Assembly (NCBI GenBank): GCA_040506775.1
Contig: JBEVWC010000027.1
Coordinates: forward strand, 62,001 to 126,000
Length of the DNA stretch: 64,000 nt
Reading direction: 5' to 3'
Origin: Thiodiazotropha sp040506775
Lineage (GTDB): Bacteria; Pseudomonadota; Gammaproteobacteria; Chromatiales; Chromatiaceae
A program made the position numbers and the translations under genes. The notes beneath the pieces were generated by a model. The model was not told the DNA's origin and ran no database searches. It saw only the letters and a program-made list of their open reading frames with translations. Shown here in pieces: positions 49,612 to 58,913 of the stretch; the stretch's first letter is position 1, and each line of letters begins with the position of its first letter.

Positions 49612-51792
49612 ATGCACACAAGATTCAAACACTCATCCAGGATCGGGCAGCACGCGGGTTGCACCACGGGTCTGCCGCCAAGTCTGATGCTCACGACCCT
49701 GCTGCTCACTGCCCTGTTGATCCCTGCGCCTGTGCGCGCCGAGGAAAACTCCGACTCTGAGCCACCCGCCTGTCGCTACTGTCCCGACGAGAGCGGCACC
49801 TCGGGTTGGGTGGAGGGTGGCGCGGGTTACCAGAACAACGACGACTACCGCTTCGGACGCTACACCGGCACCGAAGAGGAGGGCGTGCTGTTCAACGCCG
49901 GTGGCGAGTTCCGCTACCGGGGTGAAAACGGTGAATATGCCGAGGGTGCCGCGCAGGATCTCGGCCTGGAGTCCCGCCGCATCGAACTCGAAGGCGGTCG
50001 CCAGGGCCGCTATTCGATCGGCATCGAATACCACGAGATTCCAAACTTCCGGGAACGCAGCGCCTACTCGCCCTACCTGGATCGCAATGACGGGCGTTAC
50101 GAACTGCCCGCCAACTGGGTTTCCGGTCCGACCACCACCGATATGCCCAACCTGACCACCGATCTGCGGCGCATTCCCCTGGAGACCCAGCGGGACCGCA
50201 CCAGCGCCCGTTTCAGCCTGTTACCGGCGAAGCGTTGGGAGGTTTCCGGGTTTGCCCGGCATGAGAAGAAAGACGGCACCAAGGATCTGGGCGCGACTTT
50301 CGGTTTCAACCAGACGGTATACCTGCCGGTCGCGTTTGAATATGAGACCGATGAACTCGGGATCAACCTGGGATACACCGGAGAGCGGTTCCAGGCAGAG
50401 ATTGGTTACTCGGGCTCCTTCTTCAACAACGACCAGGATGACATCGTCTGGCGCAACCCCTACCAGGAGGCCACCAGCGACACCGCCTATGGCCGGATGG
50501 CCGAAGCACCGGACAACGAGTTTCACCAGCTCAGCGGGCTGTTCGCCTACCAGCTGACCCCGACCACCCGGGTGAGCGCGCGCCTGGCGCGAGGCCGCAT
50601 GACCCAGGACCAGGACTACCTGCCCTACACCATCAACCCCTCGATCGCGACCTCGGCACTGCCGGCGAACAGTCTGGACGGCAAGGTCGACACCACCCTG
50701 GCGGCTGTCGAACTCAATGCCCGTCCCCTGCCGCGCCTGCGCATCGACGCCAGTCATACCTACAGCGATCGGGACAACGGTTCGAGTGTCCATGTCTACG
50801 ACTATGTGGTCACCGATACCGCCTCAGGGGGACAACGGCAGAACCGTCCCTACAGCTACACCCAGGAGCTGACCCGCCTGAAGGCGGCCTACCGCTTCCC
50901 GCATCGCATTACCCTGTCCGGCGGCTACGACCTGGACCGCATGGAACGCACCTATGTGCAGGCCGAGGAGACCAAGGACAAGACCCTCTGGAGCAAGCTG
51001 AAACTGCAGCCCCTGGATCTGCTCGAAACCACCCTGAAGTATTCCTACTCGGACCGGGACGTCTCGTCCTATGTGCCCCTGTCGCAGATCGACCCGCTGC
51101 TCGACAACCCGAACCCGAACTACTACGACAATCCCCTCATGCGGGTCCTGACCATGACCGACCGGCAGCGGGATTCATTCGGCGTGATGCTGTCGATGAC
51201 CCCCTACGAGACTCTTACCCTGGGGTTCGATCTGGACTTCGTCAAGGACGATTACGATCACAGTTACCTGGGTCTGCAGGAGGCCAAGGGCCTGGTCTCG
51301 ACCCTCAGTCTCTCCTACACCTTTGATGAGAACCTGTCCGCATCGACCTACTACACCTACGACGAACTCAGCTCCGATCAGAAGGGCAGCGAGAAACTCT
51401 TCTACTCCGATCCCGACAACCTCTGGATCGCCTCGTCGCAAAACCGCACCGACACCGTCGGCATCGGTCTGGACTGGACCGCCATTCCGGACAAGCTCGT
51501 GCTGGGCGCCGATTACACCTACTCCGAATTCAGCGGGGAAATCGGCTTCGACAACGCACCCTCGCTGCCGGACCTGACATCACGGCTCAGCGCATTCAAC
51601 CTGCACGGCAGCTACCGCATCAGCGAACAGCTCTCGCTGCGCGCGGAATACCGCTACGAACGTTTCGCGGAAACCGACTGGACCAAGGATGGCACAGTGA
51701 ACACCCTGCCGACCCTGCTCTCTCTGGGTACGGCGCCACAGGACAACACCACTTACCTGGGATTCGTCGCCCTGCGCTACGAATTCCAGTAA
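49612..51792 (+). CDS. mtrB: MtrB/PioB-family outer-membrane barrel of the electron conduit
   Basis: Large beta-barrel that encloses the MtrA-type cytochrome in the outer membrane. The 726 residues include a signal segment (LLLTALLIPAPVRA-EEN), the N-terminal CXXC pair (CRYC, Cys54/Cys57) characteristic of MtrB, and a long series of alternating strands with frequent aromatic ends, closing with YLGFVALRYEFQ, a C-terminal Phe-type barrel signature ending in Gln. Downstream decaheme gene begins 144 bp later. Family is certain from motif plus context. Confidence 0.94.
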   Translation: MHTRFKHSSRIGQHAGCTTGLPPSLMLTTLLLTALLIPAPVRAEENSDSEPPACRYCPDESGTSGWVEGGAGYQNNDDYRFGRYTGTEEEGVLFNAGGEFRYRGENGEYAEGAAQDLGLESRRIELEGGRQGRYSIGIEYHEIPNFRERSAYSPYLDRNDGRYELPANWVSGPTTTDMPNLTTDLRRIPLETQRDRTSARFSLLPAKRWEVSGFARHEKKDGTKDLGATFGFNQTVYLPVAFEYETDELGINLGYTGERFQAEIGYSGSFFNNDQDDIVWRNPYQEATSDTAYGRMAEAPDNEFHQLSGLFAYQLTPTTRVSARLARGRMTQDQDYLPYTINPSIATSALPANSLDGKVDTTLAAVELNARPLPRLRIDASHTYSDRDNGSSVHVYDYVVTDTASGGQRQNRPYSYTQELTRLKAAYRFPHRITLSGGYDLDRMERTYVQAEETKDKTLWSKLKLQPLDLLETTLKYSYSDRDVSSYVPLSQIDPLLDNPNPNYYDNPLMRVLTMTDRQRDSFGVMLSMTPYETLTLGFDLDFVKDDYDHSYLGLQEAKGLVSTLSLSYTFDENLSASTYYTYDELSSDQKGSEKLFYSDPDNLWIASSQNRTDTVGIGLDWTAIPDKLVLGADYTYSEFSGEIGFDNAPSLPDLTSRLSAFNLHGSYRISEQLSLRAEYRYERFAETDWTKDGTVNTLPTLLSLGTAPQDNTTYLGFVALRYEFQ

Positions 51793-51936
51793 CAGGGATG
51801 AACAACACAACGCGGCCGTCGAGACCCGGGACGGGCACAGTCGGCCTTTGGCAGGTTGGAACTCCAGGCGCTTGACCGCCCGGTGACGCCCGGTTCCGAA
51901 CCCGCCCACGACCTGACCTTGTGGAGGAAACGCATC

Positions 51937-54114
51937 ATGAGCAATCGACTGAGCCGGACCTTTCATCGGCCCTTGTGGCTAACCCTATTCCTGTCACTCT
52001 TCGCACTCAGTGGCTGTAACAGCGGCAGTGACGGATCGGACGGGGTGGATGGCATGGACGGCCAGGATGGGCAGGATGCGGTGATCCTTTCCGACATCGT
52101 GCCGCTCAATCCGCAGCTCGATCTGAGCAACACCGTTGCCTATGATGCGGCCAGCGGCAGCCTGAGCATCCATTTCTTCCTCACCGACGGGGAAGGCAAC
52201 GGGGTGGACGTCTACCAGGACGCCTACGAACTGCGTCTCTACGTGTCTGAACTGGTACCCGCCGACCCGGCCTCCGGCGAGGGCGACGCCTGGAACCAGC
52301 TGATCAGCGAGAGCGGCACACCGATGACCGAGCCCTTACCCGGCACCCTCACCCAGTTGGACGCCTCGACCGGCGAATACCGTTATGTCTGCAGCAACAC
52401 CCTTGCAGCCTCCAGCAACGTGATCCGGGTCACCATGCGGGCCCGCTGGCGCGAGACCATCGACGGGGTGCGCTACACCTTTGCCAACGCAGTCAACACC
52501 TCCTACGACTTTCTGCAATCGAACCCGGGCAGCGAACTGAGCAGTTCCGGTGCCGACATGGTCACCACGGAAGCCTGCGAGAGCTGTCACGGCGCACGCA
52601 TCGGCAACGTGGGACACGGGGGCGGCTACACCCAGGTGAAGACCTGCAACAACTGCCACAATGTGAACTACATGGCGTCGCGCAACGAGGGTGAAGGCGA
52701 TCTGGCGCACATGATTCACCGGATCCATGACGCCGGGACGTTCGCCCTGCTCGAGGACGGCGCGGACTTCTCCCACGTCACCTATCCCCAGCACATCAAC
52801 ACCTGCAGCAAGTGCCACACGGAGGACGCCCCCCAGGCGGCGTTGGCCTATCAGGTCCCGACCATGAAAAACTGCGGCTCCTGCCATGAGAGCGTCAACT
52901 TCATCACCGGTGACAACCACGGCAATGACACCGCCGGGTTTGTCGGCCCCCTCACCGATGACTCGGAATGCACCGTCTGTCATGGGGTCGACAGCGGGCT
53001 TGGTGGTGGCGTCATGATCGTCCACGATCCCGAGCCGGAAGCCAACCTGGTCTCCGAGTTCGAGGTCAGCATCCGCATGACCCCGCCGGCCAACGGCAGC
53101 TACTATGTCGCGGGTGAGACCCCCGTCGTCACCGTCACCCTGGCGGATGCCTCCGGTCCGGTTGCCGGCTCACGCTACACCGCCGACCAGGAAGCCACGG
53201 GTGCTTCCGGTAACGGCCTGTCGGCGGCCAATCTCTACGTCTATGGACCCCGTGCGGATGCGGTACCTGTGCTGACCACGAATTCCAGCACCGACCCAGC
53301 GCTTGCGGGCACCCCGACCCAGGGCCATCCCCTGTTCGTCAACGAACTGGTCAGCGGGGTACCCACCCCCAATGACGACCCAAGGGTCACCAGCGGCGCC
53401 AGTGGCTTCTCTTACCAGTTGATGGCGATTCCGGCCGACATGACCCCTGGCACCTACATGGTGCGCTTCGAAGGCATGGACTACGGTGCTGTCTCCGCCA
53501 GCGACTTCGTCACCGCCTCCAGTGCAGTGATCAATTTCCAGGTGAACACGGACACGGTCGAGCACAAGGTCTCGGGTGACGCCTGCACCAACTGTCACGG
53601 CGACACCGTGATGCACCTGGAGGGCGCACACCCGCATCACGCCCCGTTCAACACCGATCATTGCCTGGGCTGCCACGACCTCTCCGGCAACTACGGTGAT
53701 TACATCGGCAACCGGGTGCATGCGGTTCACAGCGCCAGCGCCACCGGTGATCTGAAGCACCACGACTGGTCCCATGTTACCTTCCCCCAGGCGGCCAACA
53801 ACTGCATGATCTGCCATACCGACACTGAGGGCACACCGGTGTGGAGAACCCCCAACGAAGTGGTCTGTGGCGGTTGTCACGGCACGGATGTGACTGCGAC
53901 CCCGGAGGCTTTTCCAGCAGTGGATCCCGCCAAGATCGAAGCCGAAGCGGCCGCCGCCGTGCACATGCTGCTCATGGGTGGCACCTTCGACGCGACCACC
54001 CTGGACGATCCCCGTCAGTGCACCGTATGTCATGGCGAGGACCGGATCGCGGATCTCTACGACAGTCATGAACTGGTCACCTTCCCGCCACCCGTATCTG
54101 ACCCGAATGACTAG
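51937..54114 (+). CDS. Decaheme outer-membrane cytochrome lipoprotein, OmcA/MtrC family (second)
   Basis: Second surface decaheme of the operon. The ATG at 51937 (GGAGG ten bases upstream) gives 725 residues; lipobox LSGC at Cys27. Directly after it comes a collagen-like Gly-Asp-rich tether DGVDGMDGQDGQDAV, then the beta domain, five CXXCH (CESCH to CTVCH), another beta domain (about 365-540) and five more CXXCH (CTNCH to CTVCH). It is shorter than the first (725 against 820) and differs in its linker, so the two are not recent duplicates. A strong terminator follows. Confidence 0.93.
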   Translation: MSNRLSRTFHRPLWLTLFLSLFALSGCNSGSDGSDGVDGMDGQDGQDAVILSDIVPLNPQLDLSNTVAYDAASGSLSIHFFLTDGEGNGVDVYQDAYELRLYVSELVPADPASGEGDAWNQLISESGTPMTEPLPGTLTQLDASTGEYRYVCSNTLAASSNVIRVTMRARWRETIDGVRYTFANAVNTSYDFLQSNPGSELSSSGADMVTTEACESCHGARIGNVGHGGGYTQVKTCNNCHNVNYMASRNEGEGDLAHMIHRIHDAGTFALLEDGADFSHVTYPQHINTCSKCHTEDAPQAALAYQVPTMKNCGSCHESVNFITGDNHGNDTAGFVGPLTDDSECTVCHGVDSGLGGGVMIVHDPEPEANLVSEFEVSIRMTPPANGSYYVAGETPVVTVTLADASGPVAGSRYTADQEATGASGNGLSAANLYVYGPRADAVPVLTTNSSTDPALAGTPTQGHPLFVNELVSGVPTPNDDPRVTSGASGFSYQLMAIPADMTPGTYMVRFEGMDYGAVSASDFVTASSAVINFQVNTDTVEHKVSGDACTNCHGDTVMHLEGAHPHHAPFNTDHCLGCHDLSGNYGDYIGNRVHAVHSASATGDLKHHDWSHVTFPQAANNCMICHTDTEGTPVWRTPNEVVCGGCHGTDVTATPEAFPAVDPAKIEAEAAAAVHMLLMGGTFDATTLDDPRQCTVCHGEDRIADLYDSHELVTFPPPVSDPND

Positions 54115-54155
54115 CGGCACTCACTCAAGCGAGTCTTGACCCATGACTCCAGGCA

Positions 54156-54192
54156 CGCCGGACCCCGCACGCGGGGCCCGGCGTTTTTTTTT
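54156..54192 (+). terminator. Intrinsic terminator of the porin-cytochrome operon
   Basis: Stem CGCCGGACCCCGC / GCGGGGCCCGGCG (one A-C mismatch) with a tiny loop, followed by nine T residues (54184-54192). Confidence 0.93.
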
Positions 54193-54222
54193 CGATTCAT
54201 CCCTGCTCAGGCGCCCCGCTAA

Positions 54223-55113
54223 TCAGGGCGGCGTGAGCTGAACCGACCAGGGGGTCTGGGCAACGGACACCTGGCACAGCCATTCGTTACCCGCGTACTC
54301 GCTGCCACAATCCACCGCGTGAACCGCCAGCTGGCGGTCATAGGCCGAGCGGTTGGAATGCATGTAGTTATCCTGTCCCCAGTCAAACTGTTCGTGATAC
54401 TGCTCCACGTACAGATGCCCGCTGAAGTAGACCGGCTCATCGCTGTGCACGATGAAACGGTCACCCCGGGGCCAGGTGGACCAGTCCAGGGGAAAGCGCA
54501 GCACATTCGCCCCGCTACCCGGTGGCAGCGCCAGATCATATTCGACGCGCACCTTCGCATCGCTGGATGAAACCAGTTGAAAGCGCACCTTGGCAGTTCT
54601 TGATGAGAGGTTTTCAACCATCATCACAGCACGGTTCGAGTAGATATTCAGGTCGGCCATATCGTTCGTTGCATTGCTGTAGAGGTCTTTCGGGTGCAGG
54701 TAGGCATAATCGCCAAAATTAATCAGGCGGCTGTAACGGGGTGCATCCGTACGACGCAGATCAAGGTTGATCTCCGCCATGGCCAGATCCTCGTCCGAAA
54801 CGCCAAACTCCTGAGGCAGGGGCACACCGGCGGCCTGCCGTTCATTGTCGGAAAGCCAGGGCGGCGATTGCTTCCGGGATTGAGCCACAACCGCCATCGA
54901 ATCAGCCGATGCGGCACGACTGCCCGGGTCGTTCACGACGGCCGTCATGCTTGAACCGGTATCGGTACCAACATCCGCCGCCTGTACCGTGTTCACCATC
55001 CCGCCCCAGAACAGGAGCAGGGCGAACACAAAGACTTCGAGAACCTCAACGAACAGGGACCTTCTTCCACCACTACGATCCCCATCCTCCTTTGAATCGA
55101 TCGGTTTATTCAT
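54223..55113 (-). CDS. Exported or membrane-anchored protein of unknown function
   Basis: 296 residues with a charged N-terminus of about 18 residues, one hydrophobic segment (about 20-43, VEVLEVFVFALLLFWGGMVN, ending TVQA-AD) that may be a signal peptide or anchor, then an Ala/Ser-rich linker and a beta-type domain (about 130-290) with VRFQLVSSSDAKVRVEYDLA and FIVHSDEPVYFSGHLYVEQY. Two Cys lie near the end. I do not recognise the family. It converges on the cytochrome operon and is separated from it by the terminator; no functional link is shown. Confidence 0.7.
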   Translation of the reverse strand: MNKPIDSKEDGDRSGGRRSLFVEVLEVFVFALLLFWGGMVNTVQAADVGTDTGSSMTAVVNDPGSRAASADSMAVVAQSRKQSPPWLSDNERQAAGVPLPQEFGVSDEDLAMAEINLDLRRTDAPRYSRLINFGDYAYLHPKDLYSNATNDMADLNIYSNRAVMMVENLSSRTAKVRFQLVSSSDAKVRVEYDLALPPGSGANVLRFPLDWSTWPRGDRFIVHSDEPVYFSGHLYVEQYHEQFDWGQDNYMHSNRSAYDRQLAVHAVDCGSEYAGNEWLCQVSVAQTPWSVQLTPP

Positions 55114-55554
55114 CTTGCTGGTTCCTCAAGGGTAAGCCGAGACCCGCGACACTTCGCTTATGGGTCATGGTAGGTCGGAGCTGTTACTCGCCCTATGAGG
55201 AATTGAACCCAGCGGTTGTGACATTCGTCACTGCGGATGCAGACAGGTATGCCTGGGAGCGTGGAAGGCCAGTTCGAAATCCGTTGTCAACGGTGAATAT
55301 GTCACTCAACGAATGTGCAATATCAACATTTTGTGATGCACACGGCTATCTAGACTCGTTACATTCCCAGCCTGAACAGGCATACCTCAAATACACGGAA
55401 GGACCCACAAAGCCATGGATTCGCCCCCACTCTCACTCACTCTGTTGCCTCGCAAGCCATTCGTGCGGTGCCTGGCGTGACCTCACATCTCAAGTCCATC
55501 CAGCCTCTGAATGATTCAGAGAATTCCTGAAACTCACCCAAAGGACCGAGAACC
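55114..55554. other. Divergent gap upstream of the DUF3050 gene
   Basis: 441 bp. No gene or known repeat. The sequence near 55270-55400 is AT-richer, fitting a promoter for the gene at 55555; a CCAAAGGACC ribosome-site-like stretch precedes its ATG. Confidence 0.5.
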
Positions 55555-56373
55555 ATGAATAACGACCTGCTCTTCAACCAACTGTTCGATCAACAAACCT
55601 GTCTCACAGAGCATCGTGTCTTCTCCATGATCCGCACCCCGGAGGATTTGCGCCAGTTCATGACCTGGCACGTCTTTGCAGTCTGGGATTTCATGTCACT
55701 GGTAAAACGCCTGCAGCGTGAGCTTACCTGTATTGAGTTGCCCTGGCTGCCGCCTCGCCACAACCTGGCCGCACGCTTGATCAATGATATCGTGCTGGGC
55801 GAGGAGACGGACCTGGCGCCCGAAGGCCATTTGAGTCATTACGAACTGTATCTCGACGCCATGCGTGAGGTGGGGGCAGACACCGGACCGGTGGAGGATT
55901 TTATCGGGCGATTATGCGCCGGTCAGAGTTTTGAAGACGCCATTCAGCACCCGGATATTCCGCCCCCGGTTCGCAGTTTCGTCTCTCACACCCTGTACAC
56001 AGCGAAAAACGGAGACTTTGGAGAAGTGCTGGGTAATTTTTTCTTCGGCAGGGAAAACGTCATACCCAAGATGTTTGAGACATTGCTGAAAAGCTGGGAA
56101 CTGGAAGAGCAGGATGCCCCCGTGTTCGTGTTTTACCTCAAACGCCATATCGAACTTGACACGGAATCCCATGGCCCGGCGGCGCTGAGGATGATCAAGG
56201 AGTTGGTTGGCCAGGATCCATCGGCCATGCAACGTCTTGGCATGTCCGCCGGCGCGGCCATTGAAGCAAGAAAAGCGCTCTGGGATGCCCTGGCGGATAC
56301 ACTGAAGTGGCAGAACATGAAGTCCCAACCCGATCTGTGTAGCGTCCCCCATCGCCCCCCAAGCAACGCGTAA
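55555..56373 (+). CDS. DUF3050 family protein (haem-oxygenase-like fold)
   Basis: 272 residues. The family features are WHVFAVWDFMSLVKRLQREL near the N-terminus (His39), the block INDIVLGEETDLAPEGHLSH with acidic and His residues, GREN-IPKMF in the middle, and YLKRHIELDTESHGPAALRM towards the end. These His/Glu residues fit the metal site of the haem-oxygenase-like diiron oxygenase superfamily. No signal peptide, so cytoplasmic. The reaction is unknown; some relatives act in secondary metabolism. It stands alone. The ATG is preceded by AAAGGA. Confidence 0.8.
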   Translation: MNNDLLFNQLFDQQTCLTEHRVFSMIRTPEDLRQFMTWHVFAVWDFMSLVKRLQRELTCIELPWLPPRHNLAARLINDIVLGEETDLAPEGHLSHYELYLDAMREVGADTGPVEDFIGRLCAGQSFEDAIQHPDIPPPVRSFVSHTLYTAKNGDFGEVLGNFFFGRENVIPKMFETLLKSWELEEQDAPVFVFYLKRHIELDTESHGPAALRMIKELVGQDPSAMQRLGMSAGAAIEARKALWDALADTLKWQNMKSQPDLCSVPHRPPSNA

Positions 56374-56391
56374 CACGGCGCACCAAACCCC

Positions 56392-56423
56392 GCAGCCCGG
56401 ATGAAGCAACGCGGAATCCGGGT
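56392..56423. repeat. Half of a family B repeat
   Basis: GCAGCCCGGATGAAGCAACG...GGAATCCGGG left arm only, directly after the DUF3050 gene. The right arm is missing. Confidence 0.6.
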
Positions 56424-56492
56424 TATTTCCCCTCTGTCTGCGACCAAACGCCAGACGCAGGCCTGGCATCTGAGCAAACTGACAATCGCCTT

Positions 56493-57572
56493 CTAAACAA
56501 CCAGATCCACCTGCTGAACGGTGCCTGCCATTCCATCCTCGGAGAGAAATACACCCGTCTGACGAACCTGACCCAGGGTGTCGTTCGCCGCATCCTTGAG
56601 CAGAAACGGCGTATCCACAGAACCGAGGTAGATGGCACCGATACCGGCCTGACCCAGCGCAATCAGTGAATCCTGGCCGTCCGCATCTTTTGTCCAGATA
56701 CGCAGACGGTTGTATATGGCGTCCGCTTCATCGATCCAACCGTTGCTGTCTTCATCATGAGCGGAAAGTTCCGCAAACCCGTTTCCACTCAGGGCGCCGA
56801 ACAATTCACTGCCATCATTGATGGCGCCATCCGAGTTACGATCGAGTGCAAGCAGACCGCTCCCCTGCCGGACAAAGGCGATCTGATCCTGGTGTCCGTC
56901 TGCGTCGATATCGAAACTGAAGTTGCGCTCTGTGAGTTGTGCTGCGGTAGCGTTGAAATTCACCACCAGGGGATCCTTCATGACCGCATCACCCGCTCGC
57001 AGTTGAACGCTCGTTTCGCTAAAGAACTCACGACTCATACTGAGTTGCAGGGTGATGTCGATCTCTCGTCCGTCACTGGTACGTACCGTGCCTTGTGCCT
57101 GGAACTCGGTATGTTCCGACTCATAATGAGTGGCATAGAAGTCATAGATCAACCCCCAGCCTACGGACTGGGATGATGCCTGACCCTGGGACGACGGACC
57201 GCTCGGAACATCCTCCACGGGGGGAGCATTCGGATTCAATTCATCGGGTGTCAGGATATCGATCTCACGCCCGGTAAAACGCTCGACCAGCAACTTCAAC
57301 AGTTGGATTTTCAAATCTCCAATGGGAGGCTCCGGAGCCGCCTCATCGAGTTTGAGCAGCGCCTTGTTCGGCTGCAGGGATTGTCCTGCCTGGGAGATCT
57401 CGACCTTGGTGGCCTGCGCTTGTATCGCACGTACGGTACCTGACCCGCGCCGTTCATCGGCAACGGACTCAGGTCGCTGTCCACTCCAGATCGAGAGGTT
57501 GCTTCTTTCCTTGTGCTGAACCTCGGCCAGATGCTGACTTGTCAGGTTGACGGAAGATTGGGCAATGATCAT
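56493..57572 (-). CDS. Calcium-binding-loop protein of unknown function (VCBS/EF-hand-like)
   Basis: 359 residues without a signal peptide. The C-terminal half has EF-hand-like acidic loops, DIDADGHQDQIAFVRQGSG, DRNSDGAINDGSELFGALSG and DEDSNGWIDEADAIYNRLRI, the pattern found beside VCBS/RTX-type modules in large exported proteins. The N-terminal part (1-130) is polar and Gln/Ser-rich, with a Leu-rich helix DLKIQLLKLLVERFTG. A standalone member of this module is known in marine gammaproteobacteria as a hypothetical. It converges on the DUF3050 gene. Type I secretion is possible but not shown. Confidence 0.75.
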   Translation of the reverse strand: MIIAQSSVNLTSQHLAEVQHKERSNLSIWSGQRPESVADERRGSGTVRAIQAQATKVEISQAGQSLQPNKALLKLDEAAPEPPIGDLKIQLLKLLVERFTGREIDILTPDELNPNAPPVEDVPSGPSSQGQASSQSVGWGLIYDFYATHYESEHTEFQAQGTVRTSDGREIDITLQLSMSREFFSETSVQLRAGDAVMKDPLVVNFNATAAQLTERNFSFDIDADGHQDQIAFVRQGSGLLALDRNSDGAINDGSELFGALSGNGFAELSAHDEDSNGWIDEADAIYNRLRIWTKDADGQDSLIALGQAGIGAIYLGSVDTPFLLKDAANDTLGQVRQTGVFLSEDGMAGTVQQVDLVV

Positions 57573-58076
57573 GTTACGAACCCCACTGCACGACAGTTGG
57601 CAGTCACAAGGAAAAAACCTGAACGAATGCTTCTCTGTCTATATAGCGGCCTGACAGAAATTTAATTAAATCCGACCACCTTGCACAGGGACTGAAACGT
57701 TCAAACCATGGTTCACCCATTCATGGCGGCGCATTAAATCCAATTCACAGGAACAAACCTCCCCAACCCCCGACTGTGTGATCGTGACCCCAACCAGGCA
57801 CGATACCGACACAATATCAGGTAGTTAAGCGTTGAATTGACCCTACTTCATAAGCAATCGGTAAACATCCTTGTTGAAATAACACACATGCCCACAGCTT
57901 TCCTTTGACACGAACCATCATCGGCCCAGGCAATACCCGGGAATACTTAAGGCCCAGCCAAGCCTGCCGATTTCTTAGTGAAGGAGGCAGCCGTAATCCA
58001 ATCTCAGCAGCACCCACAGTTTAGGATTGGAAATCCCAGGGATGACTATCTAACCTTACTGAGGAGGTAGATTCCG
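57573..58076. other. Divergent gap upstream of the binding protein-kinase pair
   Basis: 504 bp. The only minus-strand frame of note (about 57817-58017) has no domain. A GAGGAGG ribosome site lies nine bases before the ATG at 58077. I looked for a riboswitch ahead of the gene and could not support one. Confidence 0.5.
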
Positions 58077-58907
58077 ATGTGTAAAAAATTCACGGCAATT
58101 CTGCTGCTGTTGTTGTCTTCAGCAATGACCTTGCCTGCCCAGGCACAGCAGGAGAGTTTCTCCGTGGGTGTCGTACCCCAGTTTGAAGCGAGAAAGCTTC
58201 ACGCCATCTGGCGGCCGATACTGGACCGCCTGGAACAGGCCACGGGCTATCATTTTGAACTGCGGGGTTCCCCAACGATTCCTGAGTTCGAGCGTGAATT
58301 CATGTCTGGATTGTATGATTTTGCCTACATGAATCCCTATCACCTGGTGATTGCGAATGAAAAAACCGGATACCTGCCTCTGGTCAGGGATCAGGGCAGA
58401 AGACTTTATGGCGTACTGGTGGTGAGCAAGGAGAGTGGCATCAAAAGTCCGGCCGAACTCAATGACCGGATCATTGCATTTCCCGCACCGAATGCTCTGG
58501 GTGCTTCGTTGATGATGCGCCAGGAACTCACCGACACCTTCAAAATCCACTTCACCCCGCACTACGTTAAGACTCATGATTCGGTCTATCTCAACGTTCT
58601 GCTGAAACAGACCAGTGCAGGAGGCGGGGTACAGAAAACCCTCAATCAGCAAAAGCAGACCTACCGGGATCACCTTGTGGTGATTCACGAAACAGAAAAA
58701 GTCGCACCCCATCCTTTCGTCGCGCACCCGAGGATATCCGCCGAAGCCCGTCAGGCAATCCAGCAGGCTTTCATCGAGATCGGAAGCACCGAAGAGGGTC
58801 GGGCGTTACTCGCAAAGATTCCAATGAAACAGGTGGGTAAAGCGGATTTATCTGATTATGAACCGCTAAAAAAGATGGGTCTGGAACGATTTTACGTAGC
58901 GCCATAG
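58077..58907 (+). CDS. Periplasmic PhnD-like binding protein coupled to a hybrid kinase
   Basis: 276 residues of the phosphate/phosphite/phosphonate-binding (PhnD) family: signal peptide (LLLLLSSAMTLPAQA-QQ), FSVGVVPQFEARKLHAIWRP, the lobe GLYDFAYMNPYHLVIANEKT, and AFPAPNALGASLMMRQEL with the usual ligand-loop. It ends six bases before the kinase gene and no permease or ATPase is nearby. In the same way as several PhnD-like proteins beside sensor kinases, it probably binds a ligand and presents it to the kinase's periplasmic domain rather than feeding a transporter. Ligand unknown. Confidence 0.87.
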   Translation: MCKKFTAILLLLLSSAMTLPAQAQQESFSVGVVPQFEARKLHAIWRPILDRLEQATGYHFELRGSPTIPEFEREFMSGLYDFAYMNPYHLVIANEKTGYLPLVRDQGRRLYGVLVVSKESGIKSPAELNDRIIAFPAPNALGASLMMRQELTDTFKIHFTPHYVKTHDSVYLNVLLKQTSAGGGVQKTLNQQKQTYRDHLVVIHETEKVAPHPFVAHPRISAEARQAIQQAFIEIGSTEEGRALLAKIPMKQVGKADLSDYEPLKKMGLERFYVAP

Positions 58908-58913
58908 GGTCCT

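Noticed and set aside
53170..54120. 316-residue minus-strand frame
   Set aside because: Antisense shadow of the second decaheme gene.
57890..58060. Riboswitch-like segment before the PhnD-like gene
   Set aside because: Some complementary stretches exist but no known riboswitch consensus (for example c-di-GMP, glycine or cobalamin) could be matched by eye.
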